A stretch of DNA of 64,000 nt from CAWDAQ01 sp963800325 (GCA_963800325.1 CAWDAQ010000002.1:512987-576986), one strand, 5' to 3'; shown: positions 23,989 to 33,666, counted from the first letter of the stretch. Notes: a model not told the origin generated them from the letters alone. Numbers and translations are program-made.

Positions 23989-24864
23989 TCAGAACACCGG
24001 CTTGCCGCCCGTCACCCCGAGAACCGTCCCGGACACGTACCGGGCCTCGTCGGAGGCGAGGAAGACGAAGGCGGCCGCCACCTCGACCGGCTGCCCGGGC
24101 CGCCCGAGCGGCGTCGTCGTGCCGAAGGACTCGACCTTGTCGGCCGACATCGTCGCCGGGATCAGCGGCGTCCAGATCGGGCCCGGCGCCACGGCGTTGA
24201 CCCGGATCCCCCGCGGCCCCAGCTCCTGGGCGAGGTTGACGACGAGGTTGGTCAGGGCGCTCTTGCTCGCGGCGTAGTCGAGCAGGTGGTCGGCCGGCTG
24301 GTAGGCCTGCACCGACGTGGTGACCACGACGTTGCCGCCCGCGCGCTCGAGGTCGCCCACCAGCTCACGGACGAGCCAGAACGTGGCGAACACGTTCGTG
24401 GCGAACGTGCGCTCGACCTGACCCGGCGGGAAGTCCTCGAGCCGGTCGTGCGTCATCTGGTAGGACGCGTTCGAGACCAGGACGTCGACCCCGCCGAGGT
24501 CCGTGCGCGCTCGCTCGGCCAGCTCCCGGACGGCCTCCTCGGTGCGCAGGTCGCACTCGTGCAGCACCGCCAGCCGCCCCTCGGCCCCCACGAGCTCCGC
24601 CGTCGTCCGCGCGTCCTCCCGCTCCTCGGGCAGGTGGGCGACGAGCACGTCCGCCCCCTCCCGCGCGCAGACGACCGCGACCGCACGGCCGATGCCGGAG
24701 TCGCCGCCGGTGACGAGGACGCGCCGGTCCGTGAGCCGGCCCCGGCCGACCCAGGACTCGACGCCGTGGTCGGCCACGGGCTCCAGTGCCGCCTCCGACC
24801 CGGGCCAGGCCTGCTCCTGCGGAGGAGGACCGCTCCCGAGCCCGTCGGACCCCTCGGCGGTCAC
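23989..24864 (-). CDS. SDR-family oxidoreductase (YhdF/YghA-like)
   Basis: A 291-residue protein from GTG 24864 with GGAGGG 6 nt upstream. After a 45-residue N-terminal extension it shows VLVTGGDSGIGRAV, LVSNAS in place of NNAG, and the catalytic YAASKSAL, then AVAPGPIWTPLIP. The N-terminal extension and GGDSGIG form place it in the stress-associated YhdF-like subgroup, often annotated as glucose or aldehyde dehydrogenase. Substrate not known. Confidence 0.82.
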   Translation of the reverse strand: MTAEGSDGLGSGPPPQEQAWPGSEAALEPVADHGVESWVGRGRLTDRRVLVTGGDSGIGRAVAVVCAREGADVLVAHLPEEREDARTTAELVGAEGRLAVLHECDLRTEEAVRELAERARTDLGGVDVLVSNASYQMTHDRLEDFPPGQVERTFATNVFATFWLVRELVGDLERAGGNVVVTTSVQAYQPADHLLDYAASKSALTNLVVNLAQELGPRGIRVNAVAPGPIWTPLIPATMSADKVESFGTTTPLGRPGQPVEVAAAFVFLASDEARYVSGTVLGVTGGKPVF

Positions 24865-25130
24865 GGCGCGCCCTCCGCGGTGGTCCGACCGGCTGGTCCA
24901 CGGGCCGGACGGGACCCGATCCGAGTGCTCATCCCATCCACTTCCTTCCCTCCGGGTGTGAGGAGGACCCTCTACCCCGTCGGCCCCGGATCATGCGCAC
25001 GTGCCGGGAACAGCCCGTGCGACGGCCCGGGGCAGGACCTCCGGGGCCGCCGGACCCGCCGGATCTCACCCCTAAGGGTGCAGCGCGGGCCCGGTGCCTC
25101 TTGTCAGGGTGAGCGGATGACATCCCCCAG

Positions 25131-26204
25131 GTGCAGGACGTGACCATCCGCATCGCGTCCGTCCCGACCGACCACGTCTACGTCCGCCATCTCGCTCCCG
25201 CCGACGGTGGCGGACGCGTCGTGCGGCTGCGCGACCCGCGCCCGCGACGCCACGTCACCGGCGCCCCCTGGTGGCCGCCGCGCGTCCTCGAACCGGACTG
25301 GCTGCGCGCTCACGCGGACGAGTTCGACGTCGTCCACGTCCACTTCGGCTTCGACGCGGAGTCCCCCGAGGCGCTCCGGCGCTGGACGGACACGCTGCGC
25401 GCGCTCGGCAAGCCCCTCGTCGTCACCGTCCACGACCTGCGCAACCCGCACCACCCCGAGCCGGGCCTCCACGACGCCCAGCTCACCGTGCTCCTGCGGG
25501 CGGCCGCCGAGGTCGTCACCCTCAGCCCCGGCGCGGCGGCCGAGATCCGACGACGCTGGGGACGGGAGGCCACGGTGCTCCCCCACCCGCACGTCGTTCC
25601 GCTCGACCGGGTCGCCCGGCCTCGCCCGGACCGGGACGGCTTCGTCGTCGGCGTGCACTGCAAGTCCCTCCGCGCCGGCATGGACCCCCTCCCCGTCATC
25701 GAGACCGCCGCGGTCACCGTCGCGGGCCTCGGCGACGCGCGGCTCCGGGTCGACGTGCACACCGACGTCATGACCGCGGGCACGCGACGCCACGACCCGG
25801 TGCTCGCGGGGCGCCTGCGCGACCTCGACCGGCGCGGACGACTCGAGCTCGCGGTGCACGACTACTTCACCGACGACGAGCTGTTCGACTACCTCTCCTC
25901 CCTCGACGTGTCCGTGCTGCCCTACCGGTTCGGCACCCACTCCGGGTGGCTCGAGGCGTGCCACGACCTCGGCACCACGGTCCTCGCCCCGGACTGCGGC
26001 TACTACGCCGAGCAGCGGCCGTGCCTGGGCTACACCGCCGGGGACGGGCGCTCGCTCGCCGCCGCCCTGACGTGCGCCCACCGGGAGCGGATGACGTGGC
26101 GCGCGTCCGTCGCGGGACGGGTCGCCGAGCGCCGGTCGCTCGCGACCGCCCACGAGGACATCTACGCGGCCGTGCTCGGCGAGGAGGTCGCGTGCACGTC
26201 GTGA
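25131..26204 (+). CDS. Glycosyltransferase, GT-B (GT4-like), first of four
   Basis: A 357-residue protein; GTG 25131 or GTG 25140 could start it and neither has a good ribosome site. DVVHVHFGFDAES and VVTVHDLRNPHHPE mark the N-terminal GT-B half. SVLPYRFGTHSGWLEACHDL and LAPDCGYYAEQ resemble the donor-binding half of GT4 enzymes. No membrane helix. It leads an operon of four glycosyltransferase genes joined by overlaps; the overlap with the next gene is 13 bp. Sugar and acceptor unknown. Confidence 0.8.
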   Translation: MQDVTIRIASVPTDHVYVRHLAPADGGGRVVRLRDPRPRRHVTGAPWWPPRVLEPDWLRAHADEFDVVHVHFGFDAESPEALRRWTDTLRALGKPLVVTVHDLRNPHHPEPGLHDAQLTVLLRAAAEVVTLSPGAAAEIRRRWGREATVLPHPHVVPLDRVARPRPDRDGFVVGVHCKSLRAGMDPLPVIETAAVTVAGLGDARLRVDVHTDVMTAGTRRHDPVLAGRLRDLDRRGRLELAVHDYFTDDELFDYLSSLDVSVLPYRFGTHSGWLEACHDLGTTVLAPDCGYYAEQRPCLGYTAGDGRSLAAALTCAHRERMTWRASVAGRVAERRSLATAHEDIYAAVLGEEVACTS

Positions 26205-27298
26205 TCGTCGCCGCGGCCCGCCACCCGGTCGCGGAGCCCTTCGCCGGCGGCCTGGAGTCGCTGACGTGGCACCTCGTGCAAGGACTGCGGCGCCGCGGCG
26301 TGCGCGTGACCGTCTTCGCCGGGGAGGGCAGCGACCCGGCCCTGGGCGCCGAGGTCCTGCGGACCCGTCCGCTGCGGCTGAGCGACGCCGCCCGCGCCGA
26401 CGTCTCGATGGCCCCCGAGGGATGGCTGCGCGAGCACCACGCCTACCTGCAGGTCATGGTCGACCTCCAGTCCCGGCGCGACGTCGACGTCGTCCACAAC
26501 AACAGCCTCCACCACCTGCCGGTCGCGATGGCGCCGTCGCTGCCCATGCCGATGCTGACCACCCTCCACACGCCGCCGACCCCGTGGCTGGAGCCCGCGA
26601 TCTCGATCGCCGGCTCCGCGGCCCTCACCGGGGGACGGGCCGGGGCGGGCCCGGGCCCGAGCCGGCACGTGGCGGTGAGCGCGCACACCGCGAGGTCGTG
26701 GTCCCACGTCGCCGACGCCGACGTGGTGCCCAACGGGGTCGACGTCACCCGGTGGCGTCCCGGCGCGGGGGGTGCCGGCCTGGCGTGGGCGGGCCGGATC
26801 GTCCCCGAGAAGGCCCCTCACCTCGCCGTCCGCATGGCTCGGGCGGCCGGCCGGCCGCTCCGCCTCGCCGGGCCCGTCGGGGACCGCGACTACTACGAGC
26901 GGGAGGTCCGTCCGCTCCTCGGCGGCGACGTCCGCCACGTCGGCCACCTGACCACCGACGAGCTCGCCGCGCTGTTCGCCGCGAGCGCGGCCACCCTCGT
27001 CACCCCGGCGTGGGACGAGCCGTACGGACTCGTCGCCGCCGAGTCCCTCGCGTGCGGCACGCCGGTGGTCGCCATCGCCCGCGGCGGGCTCGTCGACGTC
27101 GTCGACGACGCCACCGGTGTCCTCCTCCCCGCCGACCCCGAGGCCGCGGTGGCCGCCGGCCCGGCGGCCGTCGCGCGGGCGGTCCGGCTCGACCGGCGGG
27201 CCTGCCGGCTCCGGGCCGAGCGGCACTGCTCGGTCGAGGCCATGGTCGAGCGGTACCTGCGGCTGTACGCGGAGCTCTCCGGGCAGGTGGCGGCGTGA
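26192..27298 (+). CDS. Glycosyltransferase family 4
   Basis: A 368-residue protein from GTG 26192 with GAGGAGG at 26181-26187. It has FAGGLESLTWHLVQGL (acceptor loop), VPNGVDVTRWRP, GRIVPEKAPHLAVRMA and the nucleotide-sugar Glu motif AWDEPYGLVAAESLACGTPV of GT4 retaining enzymes. Starts inside the upstream gene, so it is translationally coupled. Confidence 0.87.
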   Translation: MHVVIVAAARHPVAEPFAGGLESLTWHLVQGLRRRGVRVTVFAGEGSDPALGAEVLRTRPLRLSDAARADVSMAPEGWLREHHAYLQVMVDLQSRRDVDVVHNNSLHHLPVAMAPSLPMPMLTTLHTPPTPWLEPAISIAGSAALTGGRAGAGPGPSRHVAVSAHTARSWSHVADADVVPNGVDVTRWRPGAGGAGLAWAGRIVPEKAPHLAVRMARAAGRPLRLAGPVGDRDYYEREVRPLLGGDVRHVGHLTTDELAALFAASAATLVTPAWDEPYGLVAAESLACGTPVVAIARGGLVDVVDDATGVLLPADPEAAVAAGPAAVARAVRLDRRACRLRAERHCSVEAMVERYLRLYAELSGQVAA

Positions 27299-28314
27299 TC
27301 GGCTGGTACGTCCACCACGTCGGACGCGGGCACGCGACCCGGGCCGCGGCCGTGGCCTCCCACCTGCGCACGCCGGTCACCGGCCTCGGGTCCGGCCCGG
27401 CTCCGCCCGGCTGGCCCGGCACGTGGATCGCGCTGGAGCGGGACGACCAGGGGAGGGCGCAGGGGACGACCATGGTCGACGCCGACGTCACCGCCGGTGG
27501 GGCGCTGCACTGGGTCCCCCGCCACGACCTCGGGCTCGCCGCGAGACACGCCAGGCTCGCCCGCTGGGCCGCGGCGTGCCGTCCCGAGCTCCTCGTCGTC
27601 GACGTCTCCGTCGAGGTCACCCTCCTCGCCCGGCTGTGCGGGATCCCGGTGGCCGTCGTCGCCCTCCCGGGCTGCCGTGAGGACCGCGCCCACGTCCTCG
27701 CCTACGACGTCGCCGACGCCCTGCTCGCCCCGTGGCCTGCCGGGACGCACGAGACCGGCTGGCCACGCCGGTGGCGGGAGAAGACGTGGACCGTCGGCGG
27801 CATCAGCCGCCACGACGGGTGGGCCGTCCCGCCGGCCCGCCCTCGCGGCACCCCCCGGGTCCTGCTCCTGTGGGGGGCCGGGGGCCGGGCGACCTCGTCC
27901 GAGCAGGTGCGGCGTGCCCGGGAGGCGACGCCGGGCTGGGAGTGGGTCGAGCGGGCTCCCGGCTCCGGGGACGACGTGTGGCAGGACCTCGCCGACGCCG
28001 ACGTCGTGGTCACCCACGGCGGGCAGAACGCCGTCGCCGAGGTCGCCGCCGCCCGCCGCCCCGCGGTCGTCGTGGCCCAGCCCCGACCGTTCGACGAGCA
28101 GCTCGCCACCGCCCGCGAGCTCGACCGGCTCGGCGTCGCGGTGGGACTTCAGGAGTGGCCGGAGCCGGACCGCTGGCCCGCCCTGCTCACCCGCGCCCGG
28201 TCGCTCGGCGGGGCCGGGTGGTCTCGGTGGAGCTCGGGCTCCGGCGCGGTCCTCGCCGCACGGCGCCTCGACGAGCTCACGGACCGGCTGGCCGCGGGCG
28301 GGGGTGCGCGGTGA
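27295..28314 (+). CDS. MurG-like glycosyltransferase (GT28-type fold)
   Basis: A 339-residue protein from GTG 27295 (GTGA overlap). The start VIGWYVHHVGRGHATRA is the Gly-rich acceptor loop of MurG/UGT-like enzymes. The C-terminal donor site reads DVVVTHGGQNAVAEVAAARR, the HGG pattern seen in GT1/GT28 proteins. No membrane segment; a peripheral membrane role is likely. Third gene of the four-gene set. Confidence 0.78.
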   Translation: MIGWYVHHVGRGHATRAAAVASHLRTPVTGLGSGPAPPGWPGTWIALERDDQGRAQGTTMVDADVTAGGALHWVPRHDLGLAARHARLARWAAACRPELLVVDVSVEVTLLARLCGIPVAVVALPGCREDRAHVLAYDVADALLAPWPAGTHETGWPRRWREKTWTVGGISRHDGWAVPPARPRGTPRVLLLWGAGGRATSSEQVRRAREATPGWEWVERAPGSGDDVWQDLADADVVVTHGGQNAVAEVAAARRPAVVVAQPRPFDEQLATARELDRLGVAVGLQEWPEPDRWPALLTRARSLGGAGWSRWSSGSGAVLAARRLDELTDRLAAGGGAR

Positions 28315-29252
28315 CGCCCTCACCCCTCGAGGCACCCCGGGTCGCGGTCGTCACCATCGTCCGGGGGCGGCACGACCACCTGCGGGGACAGCTGTGGGGG
28401 CTGCGGCGCCAGACCCGTGTCCCGGACCTGCACGTCGTCGTCGCGATGGACGACCCGCAGGTGCCCGGCGTCCTCGCGCTCGAGGACACCCCGTGGCCCA
28501 CCCGGGTCGTGCCGCTGGCCGCTCCGGACGGCCGGCTGCCGCTCTCCGCGGCACGCAACGCCGGGGCAGCGGTCGCCGCGACGCAGGGAGCGACCGTGCT
28601 CGTCGTCCTCGACGTTGACTGCATCCCGGCTCCCGGTCTGGTCGCCCGCTACGCCGAGGTCGTCGCCGACCTGGCCGGGCGCGAACCGGACCGCCCGGTG
28701 CTCGCCTGCGGGGAGGTCCGCTACCTCGACGCCGGGACGAGCCGTCTCGGACCGGGCCTGCGCACGTGGCACGCGCTGGACCGGGGCAGCCGCGTCCACC
28801 CAGCCCGGCCCGCGGTGCCCGCGGGGGTGACCCGCGCCGAGGACGAACGGCTGTTCTGGTCGCTGTCGTTCGCGACCACGCCCCGCTCGTGGACCCGGCT
28901 CGGGGGGTTCGACGAGGGCTACCTCGGCTACGGCGGCGAGGACACCGACTTCGGCCAGCGACTGCGGCACGCCGACGGGGCGATGTTCTGGGTGGGCGGC
29001 GCCCTCGCCTACCACCAGCACCACGAGAGCCAGTCCCCGCCGGTTCGGCACGTCGTGGACGTGGTCGCCAACGCCAACCGCTTCGCCGCCCGCTGGGGGT
29101 GGTGGCCGATGCACGGGTGGCTCGAGGAGCTCGACGACCTCGGTCTCGTCCGCCGGGAGGAGGGGGGCACCTACGTCGTCACGGCGCGCGGCCGGCAGCG
29201 GGCAGGCGTGGTCCCCCCGTCCGGCGGCCCCGCGACGACGGGAACCGCCTGA
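28311..29252 (+). CDS. Glycosyltransferase family 2 (galactosyltransferase-like C-terminus)
   Basis: A 313-residue protein from GTG 28311 (GTGA overlap). GT-A fold with the metal-binding DVD in VLVVLDVDCIPAPGLV and the C-terminal acceptor motif GGFDEGYLGYGGEDTDFGQR typical of the Glyco_transf_7C type. It ends the four-gene operon. GT4, GT4, GT28-type and GT2 together could assemble a short defined oligosaccharide on a lipid or wall acceptor. Confidence 0.85.
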   Translation: MTPSPLEAPRVAVVTIVRGRHDHLRGQLWGLRRQTRVPDLHVVVAMDDPQVPGVLALEDTPWPTRVVPLAAPDGRLPLSAARNAGAAVAATQGATVLVVLDVDCIPAPGLVARYAEVVADLAGREPDRPVLACGEVRYLDAGTSRLGPGLRTWHALDRGSRVHPARPAVPAGVTRAEDERLFWSLSFATTPRSWTRLGGFDEGYLGYGGEDTDFGQRLRHADGAMFWVGGALAYHQHHESQSPPVRHVVDVVANANRFAARWGWWPMHGWLEELDDLGLVRREEGGTYVVTARGRQRAGVVPPSGGPATTGTA

Positions 29253-29554
29253 GCCGGGGAGTCGTGGCCGCGACCTTGGTCACTGCCCACGGCCGGTCCC
29301 CCGGGGAACCGTGGGCGAGCGGTGGAAGGACCACGACGTCCGCGACAGGCGGGGCCGGGGCCCCCGCGAACGGGGTGGGCCCCATGGGCGAGGACCCCGC
29401 CGCACCGCCGGGTCGCCACCTGCTGCCGCGACGAACGCCTCCCGCTGCCGCCGTGGCGGCCGTACCCGCCGATCCCCGGGTTTCCGGTGCGCCGTGGCGG
29501 GTAGCCAGAGGTGACGGCACGATCCGGGAAGAGTCCCGGGGAAAGGGGAACACC
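29253..29554 (+). promoter_or_regulatory. 302-bp intergenic region with a SigB/SigF-like promoter
   Basis: No convincing gene is present. GTTT at 29480-29483 and GGGTA at 29499-29503 are spaced by 15 bp, a close match to the general-stress promoter pattern of actinobacteria. The hemerythrin ATG is 50 bp downstream of the -10, with AAAGGGGA as ribosome site. Confidence 0.55.
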
Positions 29555-30139
29555 ATGGGAAACGCCGCCGAGGCCCGCGCGAAGGCCGCAGACCTTCCCG
29601 AGGGCGACGTCATCAGGATCCTCCTCGAGCAGCACGCCCGGGTCCACGACTGCTTCGAGACGATCGAGACCACCACCGGCACCGAGCGGGCCCGGGCATT
29701 CGACGAGCTGCGGGTCCTCCTCGCGGTCCACGAGACCGCTGAGGAGGAGGTGCTGCGTCCGGTCACGAGCAGGGTCGTCGGCCAGGGGATCACGGATGCC
29801 CGCAACCACGAGGAGGAGGAGGCCAACAAGGTGCTCTCGCGCCTCGAGGAGCTGGAGCCCGACAGCACCGACTTCGAGGCGCTGATCCGAGAGTTCAAGC
29901 GGTCGGTCACCGAGCACGCCGACGAGGAGGAGTCGGTCGAGTTCAGCCGGGTCCTCGACGCGGTCGACGAGGACGAGCGCCAGAAGCTGGGGAAGCGGCT
30001 GCGCACGGCCGAGCGGCTGGCTCCGACTCATCCCCACCCCTCGACCGCGGGCTCCGGCGCCGGGACGCAGATGGCCGTCGGGCCCTTCGTCGCGATGGTC
30101 GACAGAGTCCGGGACGCCCTGGCCAGGGACTCCTCCTGA
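29555..30139 (+). CDS. Hemerythrin HHE-domain protein
   Basis: A 194-residue protein from ATG 29555. The His/Glu ligand series of the HHE di-iron fold is visible: LLEQHARVHDCFETI, LLAVHETAEEEVL, ARNHEEEEANKV and SVTEHADEEESVEF, spread over a four-helix bundle in residues 20-140. A Pro/Ser-rich linker and a short helical tail follow. Bacterial HHE proteins bind oxygen or nitric oxide or act in peroxide and iron stress. The SigB-like promoter upstream supports a stress role. Confidence 0.88.
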   Translation: MGNAAEARAKAADLPEGDVIRILLEQHARVHDCFETIETTTGTERARAFDELRVLLAVHETAEEEVLRPVTSRVVGQGITDARNHEEEEANKVLSRLEELEPDSTDFEALIREFKRSVTEHADEEESVEFSRVLDAVDEDERQKLGKRLRTAERLAPTHPHPSTAGSGAGTQMAVGPFVAMVDRVRDALARDSS

Positions 30140-30183
30140 ACTCCGGGGCCTGAACTCCGGGCCCTGGACTTCGCGGCCTGATC

Positions 30184-30229
30184 CGCGTCCGCCACCCCCG
30201 CCCGCGCCGGCAGGGGGGTGGCGGACGCG
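30184..30229. terminator. Strong bidirectional terminator hairpin
   Basis: CGCGTCCGCCACCCCC at 30184-30199 pairs perfectly over 16 bp with 30214-30229, loop 14 nt. It lies between convergent hemerythrin and sugar-ABC genes. Confidence 0.7.
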
Positions 30230-30268
30230 TGTCGCAGTGCGACGGTGCCGCCCCCGGGAGCCGAGGAC

Positions 30269-31177
30269 TCACCCCCGGGTGCCGGTGGTCGCGATCCCCG
30301 CGATGAACTGGCGCTGGCCGACGAAGAACAGGACGATCATCGGCAGCGTCGTGATCACGCTCGCGGTCACGATGATCTCCCAGTGCCAGTTGCCCCCGAA
30401 CCCGAACTGGTCCACGAGGGCCTTCAGACCGCGCGGCACCGTGAAGGAGTCCGAGTCGCGCAGGTAGATCAGGGGGCGCATGAGGTCGGTCCACGCTGCT
30501 TGGAACTCGAAGAGCAGGGTGACGACGAGAGCCGGCCGGCACAACGGCAGCGCGATCCGCCAGAAGACCGTCCAGTGTCCCGCACCGTCCACCTTCGCGG
30601 CGTCGAAGACGTCACGCGGCAGCCCGAGGAAGAACTGGCGGAGCAGGAAGATGTAGAACGCGCTGCCGAACAGGTTCTGCGCCCACAGGGGGTTCAGGGT
30701 GCCGACCTGCCCGAGGGCGTCCCAGATGAGGAACGTCGGCACCATGGTCACGGCCCCGGGCAGCATCATCGTCGCGAGGACGAGCCCGAACATGACCCCT
30801 TGGCCCCGGAAGCGGTAGTGGCTGAAGCCCCAGGCGACCATGGCGCTCGACAGGGTCACGGTCACCGCCGCGAGGACGGTGACGATGACCGTGTTGAGGA
30901 GCCAGAGCGCGAGCGGCGCCTGTTGCCACACCTCGACGTAGTTCTCCAGCGTGAACGTCCGAGGGATGAGGCGGTTGTCGAAGACCTCCCCTCGGGGCTT
31001 GAACGACGCGCTCACGAGCCAGACGAAGGGGTAGAGGAAGACCACGGCGAACGCGGTCAGCGCGAGCCAGACGGCGGCGTGGCGCAGGGTGAGCCGTCGT
31101 CGGCGTCGCGGCCGGGGTGCCGCGGTGGCGCGGGGGGCCTCCACGACGGTCGAGGGAGGCCTGGAGGTCGTGGTCAT
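30269..31177 (-). CDS. Carbohydrate ABC transporter permease (MalG-type)
   Basis: A 302-residue membrane protein from ATG 31177. After an Arg/Pro-rich cytoplasmic N-terminus come six helices and the EAA loop DAAKVDGAGHWTVFWRIALP. It belongs to the MalG branch. The start overlaps the upstream permease stop by 4 bp. It forms the translocation pore with the next protein; the ATPase is not encoded here. Confidence 0.9.
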   Translation of the reverse strand: MTTTSRPPSTVVEAPRATAAPRPRRRRRLTLRHAAVWLALTAFAVVFLYPFVWLVSASFKPRGEVFDNRLIPRTFTLENYVEVWQQAPLALWLLNTVIVTVLAAVTVTLSSAMVAWGFSHYRFRGQGVMFGLVLATMMLPGAVTMVPTFLIWDALGQVGTLNPLWAQNLFGSAFYIFLLRQFFLGLPRDVFDAAKVDGAGHWTVFWRIALPLCRPALVVTLLFEFQAAWTDLMRPLIYLRDSDSFTVPRGLKALVDQFGFGGNWHWEIIVTASVITTLPMIVLFFVGQRQFIAGIATTGTRG

Positions 31178-32163
31178 CGGCTCTGCCCTTCGTAGTGGAC
31201 GAGTCGCCTGCTGCCCCAGAACTGCACGGCGGTGACGACCATGATGAGACCGAACATGAGCCAGGCCAGCGCCGAGGCGTACCCCATGTGCAGGTTCTCG
31301 AACGCCTGCTGGAAGAGGTAGATGGCGTAGAACAGGGCGGCGTCGTTGCTGTACGTGGTGTTGCCCGATCCGAAGTACGCCGTGTAGGCCTCGGTGAAGG
31401 ACTGCAGCGAGGCGATGGTGTCGATGATGACGACGAAGAAGATCGCCGGGCTGATCAACGGCACCGTGACGTGCAGGAAGCGCTGCGTGGAGCTGGCGCC
31501 GTCGACCCTGGCGGCGTCGTGCAGGTCGGTCGGCACGTTCTGCAGGGCCGCGAGGAAGATGATGACCGTCGAGCCGACCGTCCACAGGCTCATGAGGACC
31601 AGACCGGGCTTGATCCAGTGCGGGTCGGTCGTCCATGCCGGGCCGTTGATCCCGAACATCCCCAGGAACTCGTTGACCAGGCCCTGCTGGCCGTTGAACA
31701 GCAGCAGCAGGAGGACGCCGACGGCAACGGGCGGCGTCATCTTGGGCATGAAGAACGCGGTGCGGAAGAACCCCGTGGCGCGAGCCGCCTGCTGCAGGAG
31801 CAGCGCGAGCAGCAGCGACGTCACGACCTTCGCCGGAACGAGCATGAGCGTGAACACGAAGGTGTTCCGCAGCGACAGGGCGACCTTGGGGTCGTGGAAC
31901 ATCTCCCGGTAGTTGTCGAGGCCGACGAAGGAGGGGTCGTTGATGACGTCGTAGTCGGTGAGGGAGAGGTAGCCGCTGTAGAGGACGGGCCAGAGCGTGA
32001 ACACGGCGAAGCCGATGATCCACGGGCTGACGAAGAGCAGCGCCGCCCGGGTGTCGGACCTGCGCCGGCTGCCCGGACGCCGTCGAGGGAGAAGCCTCGC
32101 GCCCGCCGCCGGGGGACCCGGGTCGCGGGTACCGGAGCGGGTCAGGAGTCGAGAGGACGACAT
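31174..32163 (-). CDS. Carbohydrate ABC transporter permease (MalF-type)
   Basis: A 329-residue membrane protein with the MalF-type EAA loop DAARVDGASSTQRFLHVTVP and about six helices. The N-terminal tail is Arg-rich. It is located 28 bp after the binding-protein gene. No nucleotide-binding subunit follows; in actinobacteria such systems often share the general ATPase MsiK. Confidence 0.9.
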   Translation of the reverse strand: MSSSRLLTRSGTRDPGPPAAGARLLPRRRPGSRRRSDTRAALLFVSPWIIGFAVFTLWPVLYSGYLSLTDYDVINDPSFVGLDNYREMFHDPKVALSLRNTFVFTLMLVPAKVVTSLLLALLLQQAARATGFFRTAFFMPKMTPPVAVGVLLLLLFNGQQGLVNEFLGMFGINGPAWTTDPHWIKPGLVLMSLWTVGSTVIIFLAALQNVPTDLHDAARVDGASSTQRFLHVTVPLISPAIFFVVIIDTIASLQSFTEAYTAYFGSGNTTYSNDAALFYAIYLFQQAFENLHMGYASALAWLMFGLIMVVTAVQFWGSRRLVHYEGQSR

Positions 32164-32191
32164 GGTCTACCGCCTGATCGTGTGGTCGGGG

Positions 32192-33562
32192 TCAGGACTT
32201 GTCGTCCCACTTGGCCCAGGCGGCGTCCAGAGCCTCCTGCGCCTCCTTCTGTGCCTGGTCGAGCGACTTCTGCGGGCTCTGCTGACCGTTGAGAACACGG
32301 TTGACCCCGTCCTGCCACGCCGTCGTGAACGCAGCGCCGGCCGGGTTGGCCGGGAACGAGAAGGTGTTCCGCGCGGCGGTGTACATCGCCGTGACGCCGT
32401 CCGACCAGGGAGCGGAGTCCGCCGTGGTCATGGCCTGGAGCTTGGCGTCGGCCGCGTCGTTGCCGGTGAGGATGCCGGTGAACGGCTTGCCGTCCTTGGT
32501 CCGCGCGCCCAGCCGCGCGCGGCCGGCGGCGACCCACGCCTTCGTCGTCGTCATCTCCTTGGCGAACCGGCAGGCGGCCCCGGGATGCGGCGAGGACTTC
32601 GGGATCGCCCACGCGGAGCCGGAGGAGTAGGCGACGGGACTGCCCGAGTGGTCCTTGACCGTGGTGAAGGCCATGGGCGCCTCGGGTGAGGTGTCGTTGA
32701 GCACGTTGACGTACCACTGCTCCATCGGCATGGCCCCCAGCACACCCGTGGCGTACTGGTTCCCCTTGCCGAAGAAGTCTGCCGAGTCGCGCAGCGCCTT
32801 GACCTTGGCGAAGCCCCCCTGCTCGTCGTAGACCCCGACGGCCCAGTCGAGCGCCTGGACGACCGCGGGATCGTTCAGGTGCGCCGTCCGGCCATCCTCG
32901 GAGAGCAGGTCGACGCCGTTCGCGTGGGCCCACAGGGGCAGGAACTCCGGCAGCTTGGTGTCGTAGCCGATGACCTCGAGCTTGCCCCCCGGGGCCCGGT
33001 GGATCTTCTTCGCCGCGGCCGTGATGCTGTCCCAGTCGTGCCCGTCGACGTCCTCGACCGAGTACCCGGCCTTGTCGAGGAGGTCCTGGTTCGCCTGGAT
33101 GATCTGGACCTGGTTGAACTCGGGGATCCCGTAGACGTCACCGCCGAAGGTGACCTGCGCCAACGCGGCGTCGTCGTACTGGCTCGTGTCGATGCCCTCA
33201 CCGTCGATGCAGTCCGTCAGGGGGACGATCGCGCCGCGGCTCGCGAACGTCCCGACCTGGTCGCGGTTGGCGTAGATGACGTCGGGCGCCTCGCCGGAGG
33301 CGATCGCGGTGAGGAACTGCTGGACGTCGAGGTCGCCCTCGATGAGCTTGACCTTCGCCGGATCGAGCGACTTCCTCGCGACCTTCAACCGTGCGCGAGC
33401 CACCTCGTCGGCCGCGCCGAACCCCATCACGCTGATCCGCCCGCTGTAGCTCGCGGCGCTGTCGAACTCGCCGGACCGCTGTCCACCTCCTTCGTCCGAC
33501 CCGTGGGCACATCCGGCGAGGGCGACGAGCGCCACTGATGCCAGGGCCAGACGCGACTTCAT
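32192..33562 (-). CDS. Sugar-binding lipoprotein of an ABC importer
   Basis: A 456-residue protein with a lipoprotein signal (MKSRLALASVALVALAGCAH; lipobox LAGC). The mature part has features of family 1 solute-binding proteins: a SVEDVDGHDWDSITAAAKKI region, an AYSSGSAWAIPKSSPHPGAA block and a C-terminal NRVLNGQQSPQKSLDQAQKE helix. GAGGAGAACGTC precedes the ATG. Substrate cannot be predicted from sequence. First gene of the operon. Confidence 0.9.
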   Translation of the reverse strand: MKSRLALASVALVALAGCAHGSDEGGGQRSGEFDSAASYSGRISVMGFGAADEVARARLKVARKSLDPAKVKLIEGDLDVQQFLTAIASGEAPDVIYANRDQVGTFASRGAIVPLTDCIDGEGIDTSQYDDAALAQVTFGGDVYGIPEFNQVQIIQANQDLLDKAGYSVEDVDGHDWDSITAAAKKIHRAPGGKLEVIGYDTKLPEFLPLWAHANGVDLLSEDGRTAHLNDPAVVQALDWAVGVYDEQGGFAKVKALRDSADFFGKGNQYATGVLGAMPMEQWYVNVLNDTSPEAPMAFTTVKDHSGSPVAYSSGSAWAIPKSSPHPGAACRFAKEMTTTKAWVAAGRARLGARTKDGKPFTGILTGNDAADAKLQAMTTADSAPWSDGVTAMYTAARNTFSFPANPAGAAFTTAWQDGVNRVLNGQQSPQKSLDQAQKEAQEALDAAWAKWDDKS

Positions 33563-33666
33563 GACGTTCTCCTCGTGGTCGACGGTCGTGGTCGTGGTCG
33601 GTGGTCCGGTGCAACGCCCGGGACCGGCCGACGCGGGGGCGTGCGGGAGCCTCGCTGGAAGGCGCC

